Shown one piece after another: positions 7,239-16,351 of a DNA stretch of 37,418 bases. Origin of the DNA: Chromatiales bacterium (GTDB lineage Bacteria > Pseudomonadota > Gammaproteobacteria > SZUA-152); contig JALSHB010000220.1 in assembly GCA_026982475.1 (NCBI GenBank), forward strand, positions 1 to 37,418, written 5' to 3'. The notes below the pieces were generated by a model. The model had not been told where the DNA came from, searched no databases, and worked only from the letters and a program-made list of their open reading frames with translations. Position numbers and translations under genes: made by a program. Every line of letters begins with the position of its first letter. The first letter of the stretch is position 1.

Positions 7239-8147
7239 ATGAAGGTCTTAAATCAATTTGTAGCTGCTTCGGCATTCGGGTTGTTCGCTGTGACTGGGGC
7301 TCAAGCAGTTCCCATCGCCGCCGACGTGATTTTTGTGGTTGATGAGTCGGGTTCCATGGCTGGGGAGCATGCGTGGCTTAGCAACATGATTGTTGATTTG
7401 GAAAACGGTTTGACTGCTGCTGGTGTTGGTACTGGCGCAGCGCAAAACAACTATGCGCTGGTTGGGTATGGTGCTTATAGTGGTCATGGCGTCGCTGGCC
7501 ATAAACATACGGTTGGTGGAGGTGATTGGGGTAATGCTACCGAATTTGGTACCGCGACGGGTGGCTTGATTGTCTCGGGTGGCACGGAAGATGGCTGGGA
7601 GGCCATCGATTTTGCCCTAAACAACTATAGCTTCCGCAACAGTGGTGGCGCCGATTACGCTCTCAACATTATTCTTATCACCGATGAGGATCGCGATAAC
7701 ATTGATGCCTCTTTGAATTATGCTGGCATGTTAAATTCTCTCTCTGCGGCTGGGGGGGTGTTGAACTCGGTAGTTAACTGTTCCTTGTACAGTGGAAGTG
7801 GTATCGGGGCTGTGGGTGTTGATTCGAATGCCAATGCTTATACCGCAGACGGCGCGGGAGGCTTCAATAAGTCGAGTGGCGGTTACTACAATGCCGGTAG
7901 TTGTTTTGGGACTACCGAGAGTGACTATGTTGATCTTGCCTGGGACACGGGTGGCGCTGCTTGGGACTTGAACCAACTGCGTGCCGGCGGCCTCACTGCT
8001 ACCTCATTCACCAACGCCTTTGTGGATGTTAAGGTCGAGGAGATCATCATCAAAACCCCGGAGCCTGGCAGTTTGGCTCTGATAGGTCTTGGTCTGTTGG
8101 GCATGGGTTTTGCTAGGAAGCGCAGTGCTCGCAAAATAGCGGCTTAA
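7239..8147 (+). CDS. Secreted VWA-domain protein with PEP-CTERM sorting signal
   Basis: A 302-residue exported protein. Residues 1-24 form a signal peptide ending near 'GAQAVPIA'. A von Willebrand factor A domain follows, with the metal-ion-dependent adhesion motif 'VVDESGSM' (DxSxS, about residues 31-38) and a later 'IILITDEDRDN' strand near 147-157. The C-terminus 'PEPGSLALIGLGLLGMGFARKR' has the PEP box, a hydrophobic helix and basic residues of a PEP-CTERM signal, cleaved by an exosortase and linked to exopolysaccharide-producing bacteria. No exosortase gene is in the window. I chose ATG 7239 over 7221 because GAGAGGG lies just before it. The gene is markedly less GC-rich than its neighbours, suggesting transfer or relaxed codon use. 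Confidence 0.9.
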   Translation: MKVLNQFVAASAFGLFAVTGAQAVPIAADVIFVVDESGSMAGEHAWLSNMIVDLENGLTAAGVGTGAAQNNYALVGYGAYSGHGVAGHKHTVGGGDWGNATEFGTATGGLIVSGGTEDGWEAIDFALNNYSFRNSGGADYALNIILITDEDRDNIDASLNYAGMLNSLSAAGGVLNSVVNCSLYSGSGIGAVGVDSNANAYTADGAGGFNKSSGGYYNAGSCFGTTESDYVDLAWDTGGAAWDLNQLRAGGLTATSFTNAFVDVKVEEIIIKTPEPGSLALIGLGLLGMGFARKRSARKIAA

Positions 8148-8168
8148 TTTTTAGCGGCTAAGCTGTTT

Positions 8169-8200
8169 AAAAAAGCGGTGGCTTTATGCCACCGTTTTTT
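8169..8200 (+). terminator. Rho-independent terminator of the PEP-CTERM gene
   Basis: A 7-bp stem CGGTGGC/GCCACCG with a TTTAT loop is followed by six T residues, 22 bp after the stop codon. An upstream A tract makes it potentially bidirectional. Six bp later lies a perfect 18-bp palindrome, CGCGCCATGCATGGCGCG (8206-8223). Confidence 0.85.
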
Positions 8201-8289
8201 GTGGGCGCGCCATGCATGGCGCGTAGCGCCGTGACTGGCGCTGTTCTGGCGTAAGCGTCCATTCCAGACCGCCATTGCCCCTGACCTGA

Positions 8290-8472
8290 TTATCTGAGCC
8301 GCTTTTTGTTCTTGCCGGTCGGCTGCTGCGGCTGGTTGGCGCTGGCGTCCTTCACCATCGACAGCAGGTGAGGCGGAATATTCCACCGCTGGCCGTTATC
8401 GGTCACCACGGTGACGGTCTTGCGGTTGTATTTGACCAGGGTGCCTGTCAGGCGGCCACCACCTCCCGATTC
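8290..8472 (-). pseudogene. Decayed C-terminal fragment, SprT-like protein tail
   Basis: On the minus strand an open stretch of about 60 codons ends at TAA (8290-8292) and is closed upstream by an in-frame TGA (8473-8475). It has no plausible start or ribosome binding site. It reads 'GTLVKYNRKTVTVVTDNGQR' then 'WNIPPHLLS', a segment I associate with the C-terminal tail of SprT-like or similar metalloprotease-type proteins, then a Gln/Lys-rich end. The zinc-binding part is absent. I read it as the surviving 3' end of a gene cut off by the insertion or rearrangement that left the AT-rich DNA at 8475-8630. The family assignment is tentative; the truncation is clear. Confidence 0.5.
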
Positions 8473-8632
8473 TCATGGATTTTGTTGCCAATATTATTGA
8501 TTTGGAGAGCGATTCTGGGCGCTAAGATGTTCTATTTTTGGCGTGATGGTGTGTGTAGTCGCTGTTTGTAGAGGGTGGGGCTGTTTTTGCGGATTTCTCT
8601 GAGAGCAATTATCTCTGGGGGGCTTTGGATTT

Positions 8633-9313
8633 GTGCACGTCATGGGTGTGGTGAACTGTCCCGAATCGGTTATTCTCATCCACGGCCTGTGGCTGACGGG
8701 GCTGGAGATGTCCCTGCTGCGCCGGCGTCTGCGCCGCTGCGGCTTCAATCCGGTGCAGTTCACCTGGCCCACCGTGCGCTGCAGCCTGGCCGACAACGCC
8801 AGGCGCCTGCAGCGTTTCGTCGGCCGGCTCGATGCCGATGTCGTCCACTTCGTCGCCCACAGCCTGGGCGGTCTGCTGCTGCGGCAGTTCTTTCACGATT
8901 TTCCCGACCAGCGCCCGGGGCGCGTGGTGACCCTGGGCACGCCGCATGCGGGCAGCGCGGCCGCCCTGCGCCTGGCGCAGCAGCGCATTGGCCGGCTGTT
9001 GCTGGGCAAGAGCCTCGACCACGGCCTGCGCGGCGATGTGCCAGCGTGGACGGGGGAGCGGGAGATCGGCGTGATCGCCGGCGATCTGGGGCTGGGTCTG
9101 GGGCGGCTGCTGGGCCTCTCGGGACCCAACGATGGCGCGGTGCTGCTCAGCGAGACGCGCCTGCCGGGGATGACGGATTACCGGGTGTTTCACACCAGCC
9201 ATACCGGCCTGCTGTTTTCCGCCGAGGTGGCGCAGGCCTCATGCGCCTTCCTGCGTGAGGGCCGTTTCCCGCCCCAGGGACGCTTTCGGCCGCGCACGCG
9301 GCAGCGGATCTAA
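8633..9313 (+). CDS. Alpha/beta hydrolase (esterase/lipase-like)
   Basis: A 226-residue alpha/beta-hydrolase. It shows the oxyanion motif 'ILIHGLW' near residues 15-21, the nucleophile elbow 'AHSLGG' near residues 75-80, 'VVTLGTPHAGSAAA' as in PGAP1/triacylglycerol-lipase-like proteins, a likely catalytic Asp in 'GPNDGAV' (about 165) and a His in 'HTSHTGLLFS' (about 185-194). No signal peptide is evident. I start at GTG 8633 because GGGGGC at 8617-8622 is about 10 bp upstream; ATG 8642 is the alternative. The last 75 bases overlap the convergent acyltransferase gene, so the two 3' ends are mutually antisense. The substrate is unknown. Confidence 0.8.
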   Translation: MHVMGVVNCPESVILIHGLWLTGLEMSLLRRRLRRCGFNPVQFTWPTVRCSLADNARRLQRFVGRLDADVVHFVAHSLGGLLLRQFFHDFPDQRPGRVVTLGTPHAGSAAALRLAQQRIGRLLLGKSLDHGLRGDVPAWTGEREIGVIAGDLGLGLGRLLGLSGPNDGAVLLSETRLPGMTDYRVFHTSHTGLLFSAEVAQASCAFLREGRFPPQGRFRPRTRQRI

Positions 9314-10069
9314 TACCGGCATTGCCTTCCTGTCCAGTTCCGTGACGATCAGCGCGCGGCATTCCGCAGCCAGTTCGCGGCGATGGGCGCGGCTGGAGAG
9401 GGGCGGCAGGAAGCGCAGCTCCACGTGGGTCTCGGGCCGGGCGAGGATGCGCCACAGGTGGGTGATGAACAGGTCGTCGCCGGTGTAGGGGGCGATGTCG
9501 TCGTGTGCGCCATCCCGGCGGTAGCGGATGGCCAGCGGCTGGATCGGGCAATAGGCCCGGCGCGCGGCCTCGAACAGGGCCGGGTGAAAGGCGTCCACGC
9601 GGCGGCCATCGCTGGTGGTGCCTTCGGGGAAGATGACCACGTGCTGGCGCAGACGCAGGGCGTGGCACAGGTGCTGATTGCTTTCGAACAGGGCGCTGGC
9701 GCGGTTGCGCTGAATGAAGCGGGTGCCGCTGCGCGCCGCCAGGGGGCCGATCAGCGGCCAGCGTCGCACCTCCTCCTTGGCCAGAAACTGCGCCGGGCGC
9801 ACGCTGGCGATGGCGATCACGTCCAGCCACGAGATGTGATTGGCGGCGATCATCGCCGGCACCGGCAACGCCTCCAGCGGTACCTCGACGCGCAGGGCGA
9901 GGATGCGCGTGAGCCCTTGCATCCACTGCTGGATGGTGGCCTGCCCCTCGGGGCTTTGGTGCCAGTGTTCACCGTGCCGCCGGCGCAGTCGGGCGCTCTT
10001 CAGCAGGCCCCGGCCGAGGTGGCCGGCGAGGCGGATCAGCCGCAGGCTGGCGCGTAGTAGATTCAGCAT
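9239..10069 (-). CDS. 1-acyl-glycerol-3-phosphate acyltransferase family protein (PlsC/OlsA-like)
   Basis: A 276-residue lysophospholipid acyltransferase. The catalytic motif is 'NHISWLD' (HX4D, about residues 77-83), the second motif is 'TRFIQRNRAS' (about 116) and the third is 'FPEGTTSDG' (about 146-154). The N-terminus is basic with a short hydrophobic stretch, as expected for membrane attachment. It begins 3 bp after the stop of an OlsB-like gene on the same strand, the classic olsB-olsA pairing for ornithine lipids, where OlsA O-acylates lyso-ornithine lipid. A general PlsC role is the alternative. The 3' end overlaps the convergent hydrolase gene by 75 bp. Confidence 0.85.
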   Translation of the reverse strand: MLNLLRASLRLIRLAGHLGRGLLKSARLRRRHGEHWHQSPEGQATIQQWMQGLTRILALRVEVPLEALPVPAMIAANHISWLDVIAIASVRPAQFLAKEEVRRWPLIGPLAARSGTRFIQRNRASALFESNQHLCHALRLRQHVVIFPEGTTSDGRRVDAFHPALFEAARRAYCPIQPLAIRYRRDGAHDDIAPYTGDDLFITHLWRILARPETHVELRFLPPLSSRAHRRELAAECRALIVTELDRKAMPVLDPLPRARPKASLGRETALTQEGA

Positions 10070-10072
10070 GGC

Positions 10073-10867
10073 TCAGTCCTGTTTCTGCACGAAGTGGCGG
10101 GCGTAGCGGCGGTCGATGCGGTCGCGGTCCATGAGCACGAACACGTCGGCGACGTTGAACTGGGCGTCCCAGTACGGTTCGCCGCAGATCACCGCGCCGA
10201 GGCGCAGGTAGGCCTTCAGCAGGCTGGGGATGCGCGCCGGGCCGACGGCATCGGTAACCGGCGCGGGGGGCTCGCGCTGCGGATACACGCGCAGGTGCGG
10301 GGCGGCGTAATACCTCTCGCGCAGGCGCTCCATGACCGCGGCGGCATTGGCGCCGCCATCGTCCAGCGGGATGCTGGCGCAGCCGATCAGGTAGTCCACG
10401 TCGTGCAGCACCATCATGCGGGCGATGCCCTGCCAGAGCACGGCGATGGTGCTCCCGGTGCGGTAGTCGGGGTGGATGCAGGTGCGTCCCACCTCCATCA
10501 GGCGGCCCGGCAGATCCAGGATGTTTTGCAGGTCGAACTCGGTTTCCGAGTAATAGCGGGCGCCGTAGTCCGGATTGCTGTCGATGAGCAGGCGTGTGGT
10601 GCCGACGATCTCGCCGCTGCGGCCATCGCGCACCAGCAGGTGCCGGCTGAGGGGGTCGAAGTCGTCCTGGTCGACGCCGGGGATGGGGGTGTCGAGGGTG
10701 GCGCCCATTTCATCGGCGAAGATGCGGTAGCGCAGGCGCTGGCACTGGCGCACCTCCGCCTGGGTGCCGGCCAGGGCCACGCTGAGCGCCGGGGCTGCGC
10801 CGGCGGGCGGGGCGGGGGTGGCGGGTTTTTCGGGTGGGAACTGCAGTGCTTCGCACGGGGTAGCCAT
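10073..10867 (-). CDS. OlsB-like GNAT acyltransferase (ornithine N-acyltransferase family)
   Basis: A 264-residue protein of the hemolysin-like/OlsB acyltransferase family, which transfers an acyl chain from acyl-ACP to the amino group of ornithine. Landmarks are 'CQRLRYRIFADEMGA' (about residue 45-59), 'DFDPLSRHLLVRD' (about 70), 'EVGRTCIHPDYR' (about 128-139), 'LWQGIARMM' and 'LIGCASIPLDD' (about 165). Two ATGs are close together. I chose 10865-10867 because AGGAG on this strand ends 7 nt before it, whereas ATG 10871-10873 is too close to that box. It is followed at once by a PlsC/OlsA-like gene. PEP-CTERM-associated acyltransferases are a related alternative. Confidence 0.75.
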   Translation of the reverse strand: MATPCEALQFPPEKPATPAPPAGAAPALSVALAGTQAEVRQCQRLRYRIFADEMGATLDTPIPGVDQDDFDPLSRHLLVRDGRSGEIVGTTRLLIDSNPDYGARYYSETEFDLQNILDLPGRLMEVGRTCIHPDYRTGSTIAVLWQGIARMMVLHDVDYLIGCASIPLDDGGANAAAVMERLRERYYAAPHLRVYPQREPPAPVTDAVGPARIPSLLKAYLRLGAVICGEPYWDAQFNVADVFVLMDRDRIDRRYARHFVQKQD

Positions 10868-10973
10868 ATCCATTCTCCTGCGACGGGTTTCGACGCGAGG
10901 AGAATAGGGCGCTTTCGTGACCGTGAAATGAAGAAATTCTGATGGTTTTGTGACAGCGGGAGCGAATCGCAGA

Positions 10974-11001
10974 CAAAAAAACACCGCCACGAGGGCGGTG
11001 T
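10974..11001 (-). terminator. Rho-independent terminator (leftward)
   Basis: Read on the minus strand, an 8-bp stem ACACCGCC/GGCGGTGT with a 5-nt loop is followed by seven T residues. It lies about 130 bp beyond the DUF2892 gene and before the OlsB-like gene, so it ends the DUF3175/DUF2892 transcript. The rest of 11002-11129 holds no gene; a small hairpin, CCGGTCGGGACGACCGG, sits at 11012-11028. Confidence 0.85.
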
Positions 11002-11129
11002 TCGGGGGTTCCGGTCGGGACGACCGGTAGGGGGTTCTGCGGGGCGGGTGTTTCCACCTCATCCCCATGCTTCCTGAGACGCCCCCGACGCCAGGAAGTT
11101 CAAACGTTCTGAAATCTTTTTTTCGCCTC

Positions 11130-11333
11130 TCAGCCGAAGGCCTGCCCCGGCTTGGCGCCCACGGCCTTGAGCATGCTGGCCAGGGGGCAGAAACCGGTGA
11201 AGGAGGACTGGAAGAGATTGGCGCCGACGAAGGCCGTCAGCCACAGCCAGTTTTCCGAATGGACTTGCGACAGGCCCAGGCTGGCCAGGATGACGACGCC
11301 GGCGAAGGCGAGAACGATGCGGTCGATGCTCAT
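11130..11333 (-). CDS. DUF2892 (YgaP-like) small membrane protein
   Basis: A 67-residue protein with two hydrophobic helices (about residues 5-22 and 30-48) and the family motif '[15 protein letters not shown]' at the C-terminus. It matches DUF2892, the transmembrane part of YgaP, which is often found beside rhodanese or sulfur-oxidation genes and ArsR-type regulators. Here it stands without a rhodanese domain. AGAGGA precedes the ATG by about 9 bases. A palindrome at 11379-11394 lies 46 bp upstream of the start and could be its operator. Its function is unknown. Confidence 0.85.
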   Translation of the reverse strand: MSIDRIVLAFAGVVILASLGLSQVHSENWLWLTAFVGANLFQSSFTGFCPLASMLKAVGAKPGQAFG

Positions 11334-11378
11334 GGTGTGTTCCTCTGAAAACGGGGTTGTCGATAAACTTTTGCGAAT

Positions 11379-11394
11379 ATTAGCAAATGCTAAT
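11379..11394. promoter_or_regulatory. Palindromic operator candidate upstream of the DUF2892 gene
   Basis: ATTAGCAAATGCTAAT is a perfect 7-bp dyad with a 2-bp centre. It overlaps the stop codon of the DUF3175 gene and lies where a -35 region for the DUF2892 gene would be expected (minus-strand TTGCTA inside it). DUF2892 genes are often controlled by ArsR/BigR-type repressors that bind AT-rich dyads of about this size. No such regulator is encoded nearby, so this is a site without a visible partner. Confidence 0.45.
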
Positions 11395-11701
11395 CTTGCT
11401 TGTCCAGTCTGTTGTAGAGCCGGCGCAATTCCTGCTTGGCCTGTTCCAGGATTGCCCGTTGCCGCGGGTCGAGATGCCTGCCGGCGCGGTTGATGTAGAA
11501 CACCAGCATGGACATGGCGGAGCGGAAGGGCGTGGTCTTGCGGCGCGTGCTGGCCTCGGCGGAACGCCGCAGGGATTCCGCGATGCGCCGTGGGTCCTTC
11601 CAGGTGAACACCCCCGGCTCCAGATCCAGGGCGTTGCTGGTCTGCGTGACCTGGGCCGACCAGTTGGCGGATTTTGGCCTGGGTGGCGTGGGCTTGCTCA
11701 T
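11390..11701 (-). CDS. DUF3175 domain protein
   Basis: A 103-residue basic protein that matches DUF3175 along its whole length: '[20 protein letters not shown]', then '[16 protein letters not shown]', '[20 protein letters not shown]' and a C-terminal helix rich in Arg, Leu and Lys. The family is cytosolic and of unknown function. The start codon is 50 bp from the divergent oxidoreductase start, so both promoters share this short gap. The stop codon falls inside the palindrome that may control the next leftward gene. Confidence 0.85.
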   Translation of the reverse strand: MSKPTPPRPKSANWSAQVTQTSNALDLEPGVFTWKDPRRIAESLRRSAEASTRRKTTPFRSAMSMLVFYINRAGRHLDPRQRAILEQAKQELRRLYNRLDKQD

Positions 11702-11751
11702 TTCTGCATCATTGCCGATCGTTGGATGACTCGCGTGGAGAGAAAAAAGCC

Positions 11752-12633
11752 GTGAACAAACCCAGTGTAGCCCTGTTTGGCACCGGATTGATGGGGGCGC
11801 CCCTGGCCCGGCGCCTGCTCGATGCCGGCTATCGCGTGGTGGTGTGGAACCGCACCGCGGAAAAGGCCGCGCCGCTGGTGGCGAAGGGCGCCCTGCTGGC
11901 CGACTCGCCGGCGCAGGCGGTGGCCTCGGCGCAGGTATTGATCACCTGGCTGTCGGATCAGGCGGCAATCCAGGAGGTGCTGTTCCCGGCCGAGCGGGCC
12001 AGCCTGCTGGAGGGCAGGACCCTGCTGCAGATGGCCACCATCGGCCCCGAGCACAGCCGCTGCCTGCTGGATGCGGCGCACGCCCACGGCGCCGATTACC
12101 TGGAGGCCCCGGTGCTGGGCAGCATCCCCGAGGCCGAGGCCGGCCGGCTGCTGCTGATGGTGGGCGCGACGGATGAACAGTTTGCCCGGTATCGCCCGCT
12201 GCTGGCGGTGTTCGGACAGAACATCGTGCACGTCGGCCCGGTGGGTCAGGCGGCGGCCATGAAACTGGCCTTCAACCAGCTGATCGCCGGGCTTACCGCC
12301 AGCTTCAGCCTCAGCCTTGGCCTGGTGCAGGAGGAGGGCGTGCGCGTGGAGCTGTTCATGGACATGCTGCGTGAGTCGGCACTCTATGCGCCCACCTTCG
12401 ACAAGAAGCTGATGCGCATGCTGGAGCGCGACTACGCCAACCCCAACTTTCCCACCCGGCACCTGCTCAAGGACATCGATCTGTGCATCGACGCCGCCGC
12501 CGACAAAGGGCTCACCACCGCCGCCCTCGAGGGGGTGCGCGACATCGCCTCGCTGGCCCTGGCCAAGGGACTGGCGGACGGTGACTACTCGGCCATCAAC
12601 GAGGTGATCCACCCGCCGCGTGAGGACAAATAG
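11752..12633 (+). CDS. 3-hydroxyisobutyrate dehydrogenase-family NAD(P)-dependent oxidoreductase
   Basis: A 293-residue two-domain beta-hydroxyacid dehydrogenase. The N-terminal Rossmann motif '[16 protein letters not shown]' (residues 6-21) binds the dinucleotide. The substrate-binding region '[15 protein letters not shown]' lies near residue 120, and the catalytic Lys sits in '[16 protein letters not shown]' near residues 166-181. The C-terminal all-helical domain ends with '[11 protein letters not shown]'. The start is GTG 11752, with GGAG at 11737-11740; upstream in-frame codons lack homology. It could act on small hydroxyacids such as tartronate semialdehyde, succinic semialdehyde or glyoxylate; the substrate is not determined by the sequence. 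Confidence 0.85.
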   Translation: MNKPSVALFGTGLMGAPLARRLLDAGYRVVVWNRTAEKAAPLVAKGALLADSPAQAVASAQVLITWLSDQAAIQEVLFPAERASLLEGRTLLQMATIGPEHSRCLLDAAHAHGADYLEAPVLGSIPEAEAGRLLLMVGATDEQFARYRPLLAVFGQNIVHVGPVGQAAAMKLAFNQLIAGLTASFSLSLGLVQEEGVRVELFMDMLRESALYAPTFDKKLMRMLERDYANPNFPTRHLLKDIDLCIDAAADKGLTTAALEGVRDIASLALAKGLADGDYSAINEVIHPPREDK

Positions 12634-12707
12634 CCCCATCACGCGGCGCCGGTGTTAAAATCGCCCGATTCCGTATTTCCGATCGAAGCAGACACACCGA
12701 GGTAGCC

Positions 12708-13457
12708 ATGGCAGGACACAGTAAATGGGCCAACATCCGCCACCGCAAGGGCGCCCAGGACGCCAAGCGCGGCAAGCTGTTCACCAAGCTGATCCGCGAG
12801 ATCACCGTCGCGGCGAAGATGGGCGGCCCCGATCCCAGCGCCAACCCGCGCCTGCGTTCGGCCATCGACGCGGCCCTCTCCAGCAACATGCCCAAGGACA
12901 CCATCGAGCGCGCGGTGAAGCGCGGCTCGGGCGCCGACAATGCCGAGCACTATGACGAGATCCGCTACGAGGGTTACGGCCCGGCGGGCGTCGCGGTGAT
13001 GGTGGAGTGTCTCACCGACAACCGCAACCGCACCGTCTCCGAGGTTCGCCACGCCTTCACCAAGAGCGGCGGCAACCTCGGCACCGACGGCTCGGTGTCC
13101 TATCTGTTCACCAAGCTGGGGGTGCTCAGCTATCCGCCCGGCAGCGACGAGGACGCCATCATGGAGGCCGCCCTGGAGGCCGGCGCCGACGACGTGGTGG
13201 TCAACGACGACGGCTCCATCGACGTGCTCACCGCCTGGGAGGAGCTGGTCAACGTCAAGGAGGCGATGATCGCCGCGGGCTTCGAGCCGGAAAACGCCGA
13301 GGTCACCATGCAGGCCTCCACCTCGGTGGCGTTGGGCGTGGAAGACGCCGAGAAGGTGATGCGCCTGGTGGACATGCTGGAAGATCTCGACGACGTGCAG
13401 AAGGTCTACAGCAACGCCGAGTTCTCCGACGAGGTGATGGAGAAACTGGCGGGGTGA
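12708..13457 (+). CDS. yebC: YebC/PmpR-family DNA-binding or translation-associated regulator
   Basis: A 249-residue YebC protein with the hallmark start '[20 protein letters not shown]', the '[20 protein letters not shown]' segment (about residues 87-106), '[16 protein letters not shown]' and a C-terminal '[20 protein letters not shown]'. Family members bind DNA as regulators, and recent work on homologues links them to relief of ribosome stalling; which role applies here is not visible. A possible -10 box TAAAAT lies at 12656-12661. It sits just upstream of ruvC, the standard gammaproteobacterial neighbourhood. Confidence 0.96.
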   Translation: MAGHSKWANIRHRKGAQDAKRGKLFTKLIREITVAAKMGGPDPSANPRLRSAIDAALSSNMPKDTIERAVKRGSGADNAEHYDEIRYEGYGPAGVAVMVECLTDNRNRTVSEVRHAFTKSGGNLGTDGSVSYLFTKLGVLSYPPGSDEDAIMEAALEAGADDVVVNDDGSIDVLTAWEELVNVKEAMIAAGFEPENAEVTMQASTSVALGVEDAEKVMRLVDMLEDLDDVQKVYSNAEFSDEVMEKLAG

Positions 13458-13474
13458 CGGCCGATCCGGCAACC

Positions 13475-13535
13475 AGGGTGGGCGCCGCCCACCAACAGGG
13501 TTGGAATATGCACAACGGTGGGCAATGCCCACCCT
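13475..13535. repeat. GGTGGGC palindromic repeat in the ruvC leader
   Basis: AGGGTGGGCGCCGCCCACC and GGTGGGCAATGCCCACCCT are inverted copies about 23 bp apart. Each is itself a hairpin (GGTGGGC/GCCCACC). The element fills the yebC-ruvC gap and ends 16 bp before the chosen ruvC GTG, so it must be transcribed with the ruvC message. Confidence 0.75.
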
Positions 13536-13551
13536 GCCGTCAAGCCCCGTC

Positions 13552-14061
13552 GTGATCCGCATCCTCGGCATCGATCCTGGCTCGCGCTTCACCGGCTTCG
13601 GTATCATCGAGAGCGACGGCCGCAGCGCCCGCTATATCACCAGCGGCTGCGTGCGCGTCACCGGCGAGACCTGGGCCGAGCGCCTCGGCGTCATTTTCAA
13701 TGCCATCAGCGAACTGGTGGACACCCATCAGCCGCAGGAAATGGCCATCGAGCGGGTGTTCATGCACCGCAATGCCGACTCTGCCCTCAAGCTGGGCCAG
13801 GCGCGCGGCGCCGCCATCTGCGCCGTCATCACCCGCGACGTGCCGGTGCACGAATACAGCCCCACGCAGATCAAGCAGTCGGTGGTGGGCAAGGGCCGCG
13901 CCGCCAAGGAACAGGTGCAGCACATGGTGCGCATCCTGCTCCAGCTGCCCGGCAACCCGCAGGCCGATGCCGCCGACGCCCTCGCCGTGGCGCTGTGTCA
14001 CGGCAATACCCGCAGCACCCTGATTCAGGTACCCAACATGCACAAAGGACGACGCCGGTGA
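13552..14061 (+). CDS. ruvC: Holliday junction resolvase RuvC
   Basis: A 169-residue endonuclease that cuts Holliday junctions together with RuvAB. The retroviral-integrase-like fold carries acidic catalytic residues in 'RILGIDPGS' (Asp7 position), 'MAIERVF' (Glu near 67) and '[13 protein letters not shown]' (Asp pair near 140). I chose GTG 13552, which gives the standard N-terminus right before 'RILGIDPG'. ATG 13525 is possible, but its extra residues come from the palindromic repeat. No strong Shine-Dalgarno sequence is seen. The stop overlaps the ruvA GTG by 4 bp, implying coupling. Confidence 0.95.
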   Translation: MIRILGIDPGSRFTGFGIIESDGRSARYITSGCVRVTGETWAERLGVIFNAISELVDTHQPQEMAIERVFMHRNADSALKLGQARGAAICAVITRDVPVHEYSPTQIKQSVVGKGRAAKEQVQHMVRILLQLPGNPQADAADALAVALCHGNTRSTLIQVPNMHKGRRR

Positions 14062-14660
14062 TCGGACGATTGAAAGGCACCCTGCTGGAAAAGCAGGCCC
14101 CCCGTTTATTGTTGGACGTCAATGGCGTCTGCTACGAGATCGACGCCCCCATGACCACCTTCTACGAACTGCCCGCGGTGGGCAGCGCGGTGATCCTGCA
14201 CACCCACTTCGTGGTGCGCGAGGACGCCCAGCTGCTGTACGGCTTTCTGCGTGAGTCCGACCGCAGCCTGTTCCGCACCCTGATCAAGATCTCCGGCGTC
14301 GGCCCCAAGCTGGCGCTGGCGATCCTCTCCGGCATGTCTGCCGACGAGTTCGTCGGCTGCGTGCAGGGCGGCGACAGCGCGGCGCTGACGCGCGTCCCCG
14401 GCGTCGGCAAGAAGACCGCGGAACGGCTGGTGGTGGAAATGCGCGACCGGGTCAAGGACTGGCAGGGCGTGAGCCTGTCGCCGGATGCCGTGAGCACGGC
14501 CGGGGAGCCCGCCGCCGACGCGCTGAAGGACGCCATCAGCGCCCTGGTGGCGCTGGGTTACAAGCCGCAGGAGGCGAGCCGCATGGTGAATGCGGTGGAG
14601 AGCGAGGGGTTGGCGAGTGAAGACGTCATTCGCCTGGCGCTGCGGGCGGTGGTGAAGTAG
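14058..14660 (+). CDS. ruvA: Holliday junction DNA helicase subunit RuvA
   Basis: A 200-residue junction-binding protein that forms tetramers and loads RuvB. It starts at GTG ([12 protein letters not shown]) with a 4-bp overlap with ruvC. The N-terminal OB fold spans about residues 1-62. Two helix-hairpin-helix motifs follow, '[13 protein letters not shown]' (about 77-89) and '[16 protein letters not shown]' (about 112-127), then an acidic linker and the C-terminal RuvB-contacting domain '[20 protein letters not shown]'. The frame is also open upstream through the out-of-phase part of ruvC, which is not coding. Confidence 0.96.
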   Translation: MIGRLKGTLLEKQAPRLLLDVNGVCYEIDAPMTTFYELPAVGSAVILHTHFVVREDAQLLYGFLRESDRSLFRTLIKISGVGPKLALAILSGMSADEFVGCVQGGDSAALTRVPGVGKKTAERLVVEMRDRVKDWQGVSLSPDAVSTAGEPAADALKDAISALVALGYKPQEASRMVNAVESEGLASEDVIRLALRAVVK

Positions 14661-14724
14661 CAACCGCGTGGGCGAAAACAATGCGCCCATCCTGCCAGGC
14701 GGCGGCTTGTAGTACACTTCGCGG

Positions 14725-15783
<1,059 letters not shown>

Positions 15784-15928
15784 TCGCGCATAATGCGCGC
15801 TTTGCTGGTGGTCAGATACAGGCCCGGTGGTGAATTATTTCATTCGGCCGTGGTTTTTGCTGGCTGACCGACAGTTTCTTCAACCTGAATCCCGGGATTC
15901 GGGTGCCAATACGGATCGTATCAATCTC

Positions 15929-16351
15929 ATGGATGACTTTCGCTGGCCGGTGCGGATCTATTACGAAGACACCGACAATGGCGGCGTGGTGTACCACGCC
16001 AATTACCTCAAGTTCATGGAACGGGCGCGCACCGAGTGGTTGCGGGACAGGGGCGTCGAACAGGATGCGCTGATCGAGAGCCACGGGGTGATCTTTGCCG
16101 TGGCCTCGGCGCAGATGGACTTCCTCCGGCCCGGGCGTTTCAACCAGCGACTGCTGGTGAGCGTCAGGCCGACGCTCACCCGGCGGGCCAGCGTGGTGAT
16201 CGAGCAAGAGGTTTGCCGGGTGCTGGAAAATGGCGAAGAGGGCGACGTCCTGTGCCGGGGCAGTGTCAAGATCGTGTGTGTTGATGCCGTGAGCCTGCGG
16301 CCACGGCCCTTTCCCGAAAATGTGCGGAGGGAGATTCTCAGTGACCGCTGA
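15929..16351 (+). CDS. ybgC: YbgC-type acyl-CoA thioesterase of the Tol-Pal cluster
   Basis: A 140-residue hotdog-fold thioesterase. 'RIYYEDTDNGGVVYHANYL' (about residues 8-26) carries the catalytic Asp, and 'FMERARTEWLRDRG' follows. YbgC hydrolyses acyl-CoA or acyl-ACP thioesters and is almost always the first gene of the tol-pal operon. The frame is open from GTG 15827, but the extra 34 residues do not resemble YbgC, so I use ATG 15929 although no clear ribosome binding site precedes it. The 3' end overlaps the tolQ start by 11 bp. A palindrome, GAATCCCGGGATTC, lies at 15887-15900 in the leader. Confidence 0.9.
   Translation: MDDFRWPVRIYYEDTDNGGVVYHANYLKFMERARTEWLRDRGVEQDALIESHGVIFAVASAQMDFLRPGRFNQRLLVSVRPTLTRRASVVIEQEVCRVLENGEEGDVLCRGSVKIVCVDAVSLRPRPFPENVRREILSDR

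Noticed and set aside
13518-14057. Possible RuvC-RuvA fusion by an open frame upstream of ruvA
   Set aside because: The upstream part is the out-of-phase reading of ruvC; ruvA has its own GTG at 14058 and ruvC is intact in its own frame.
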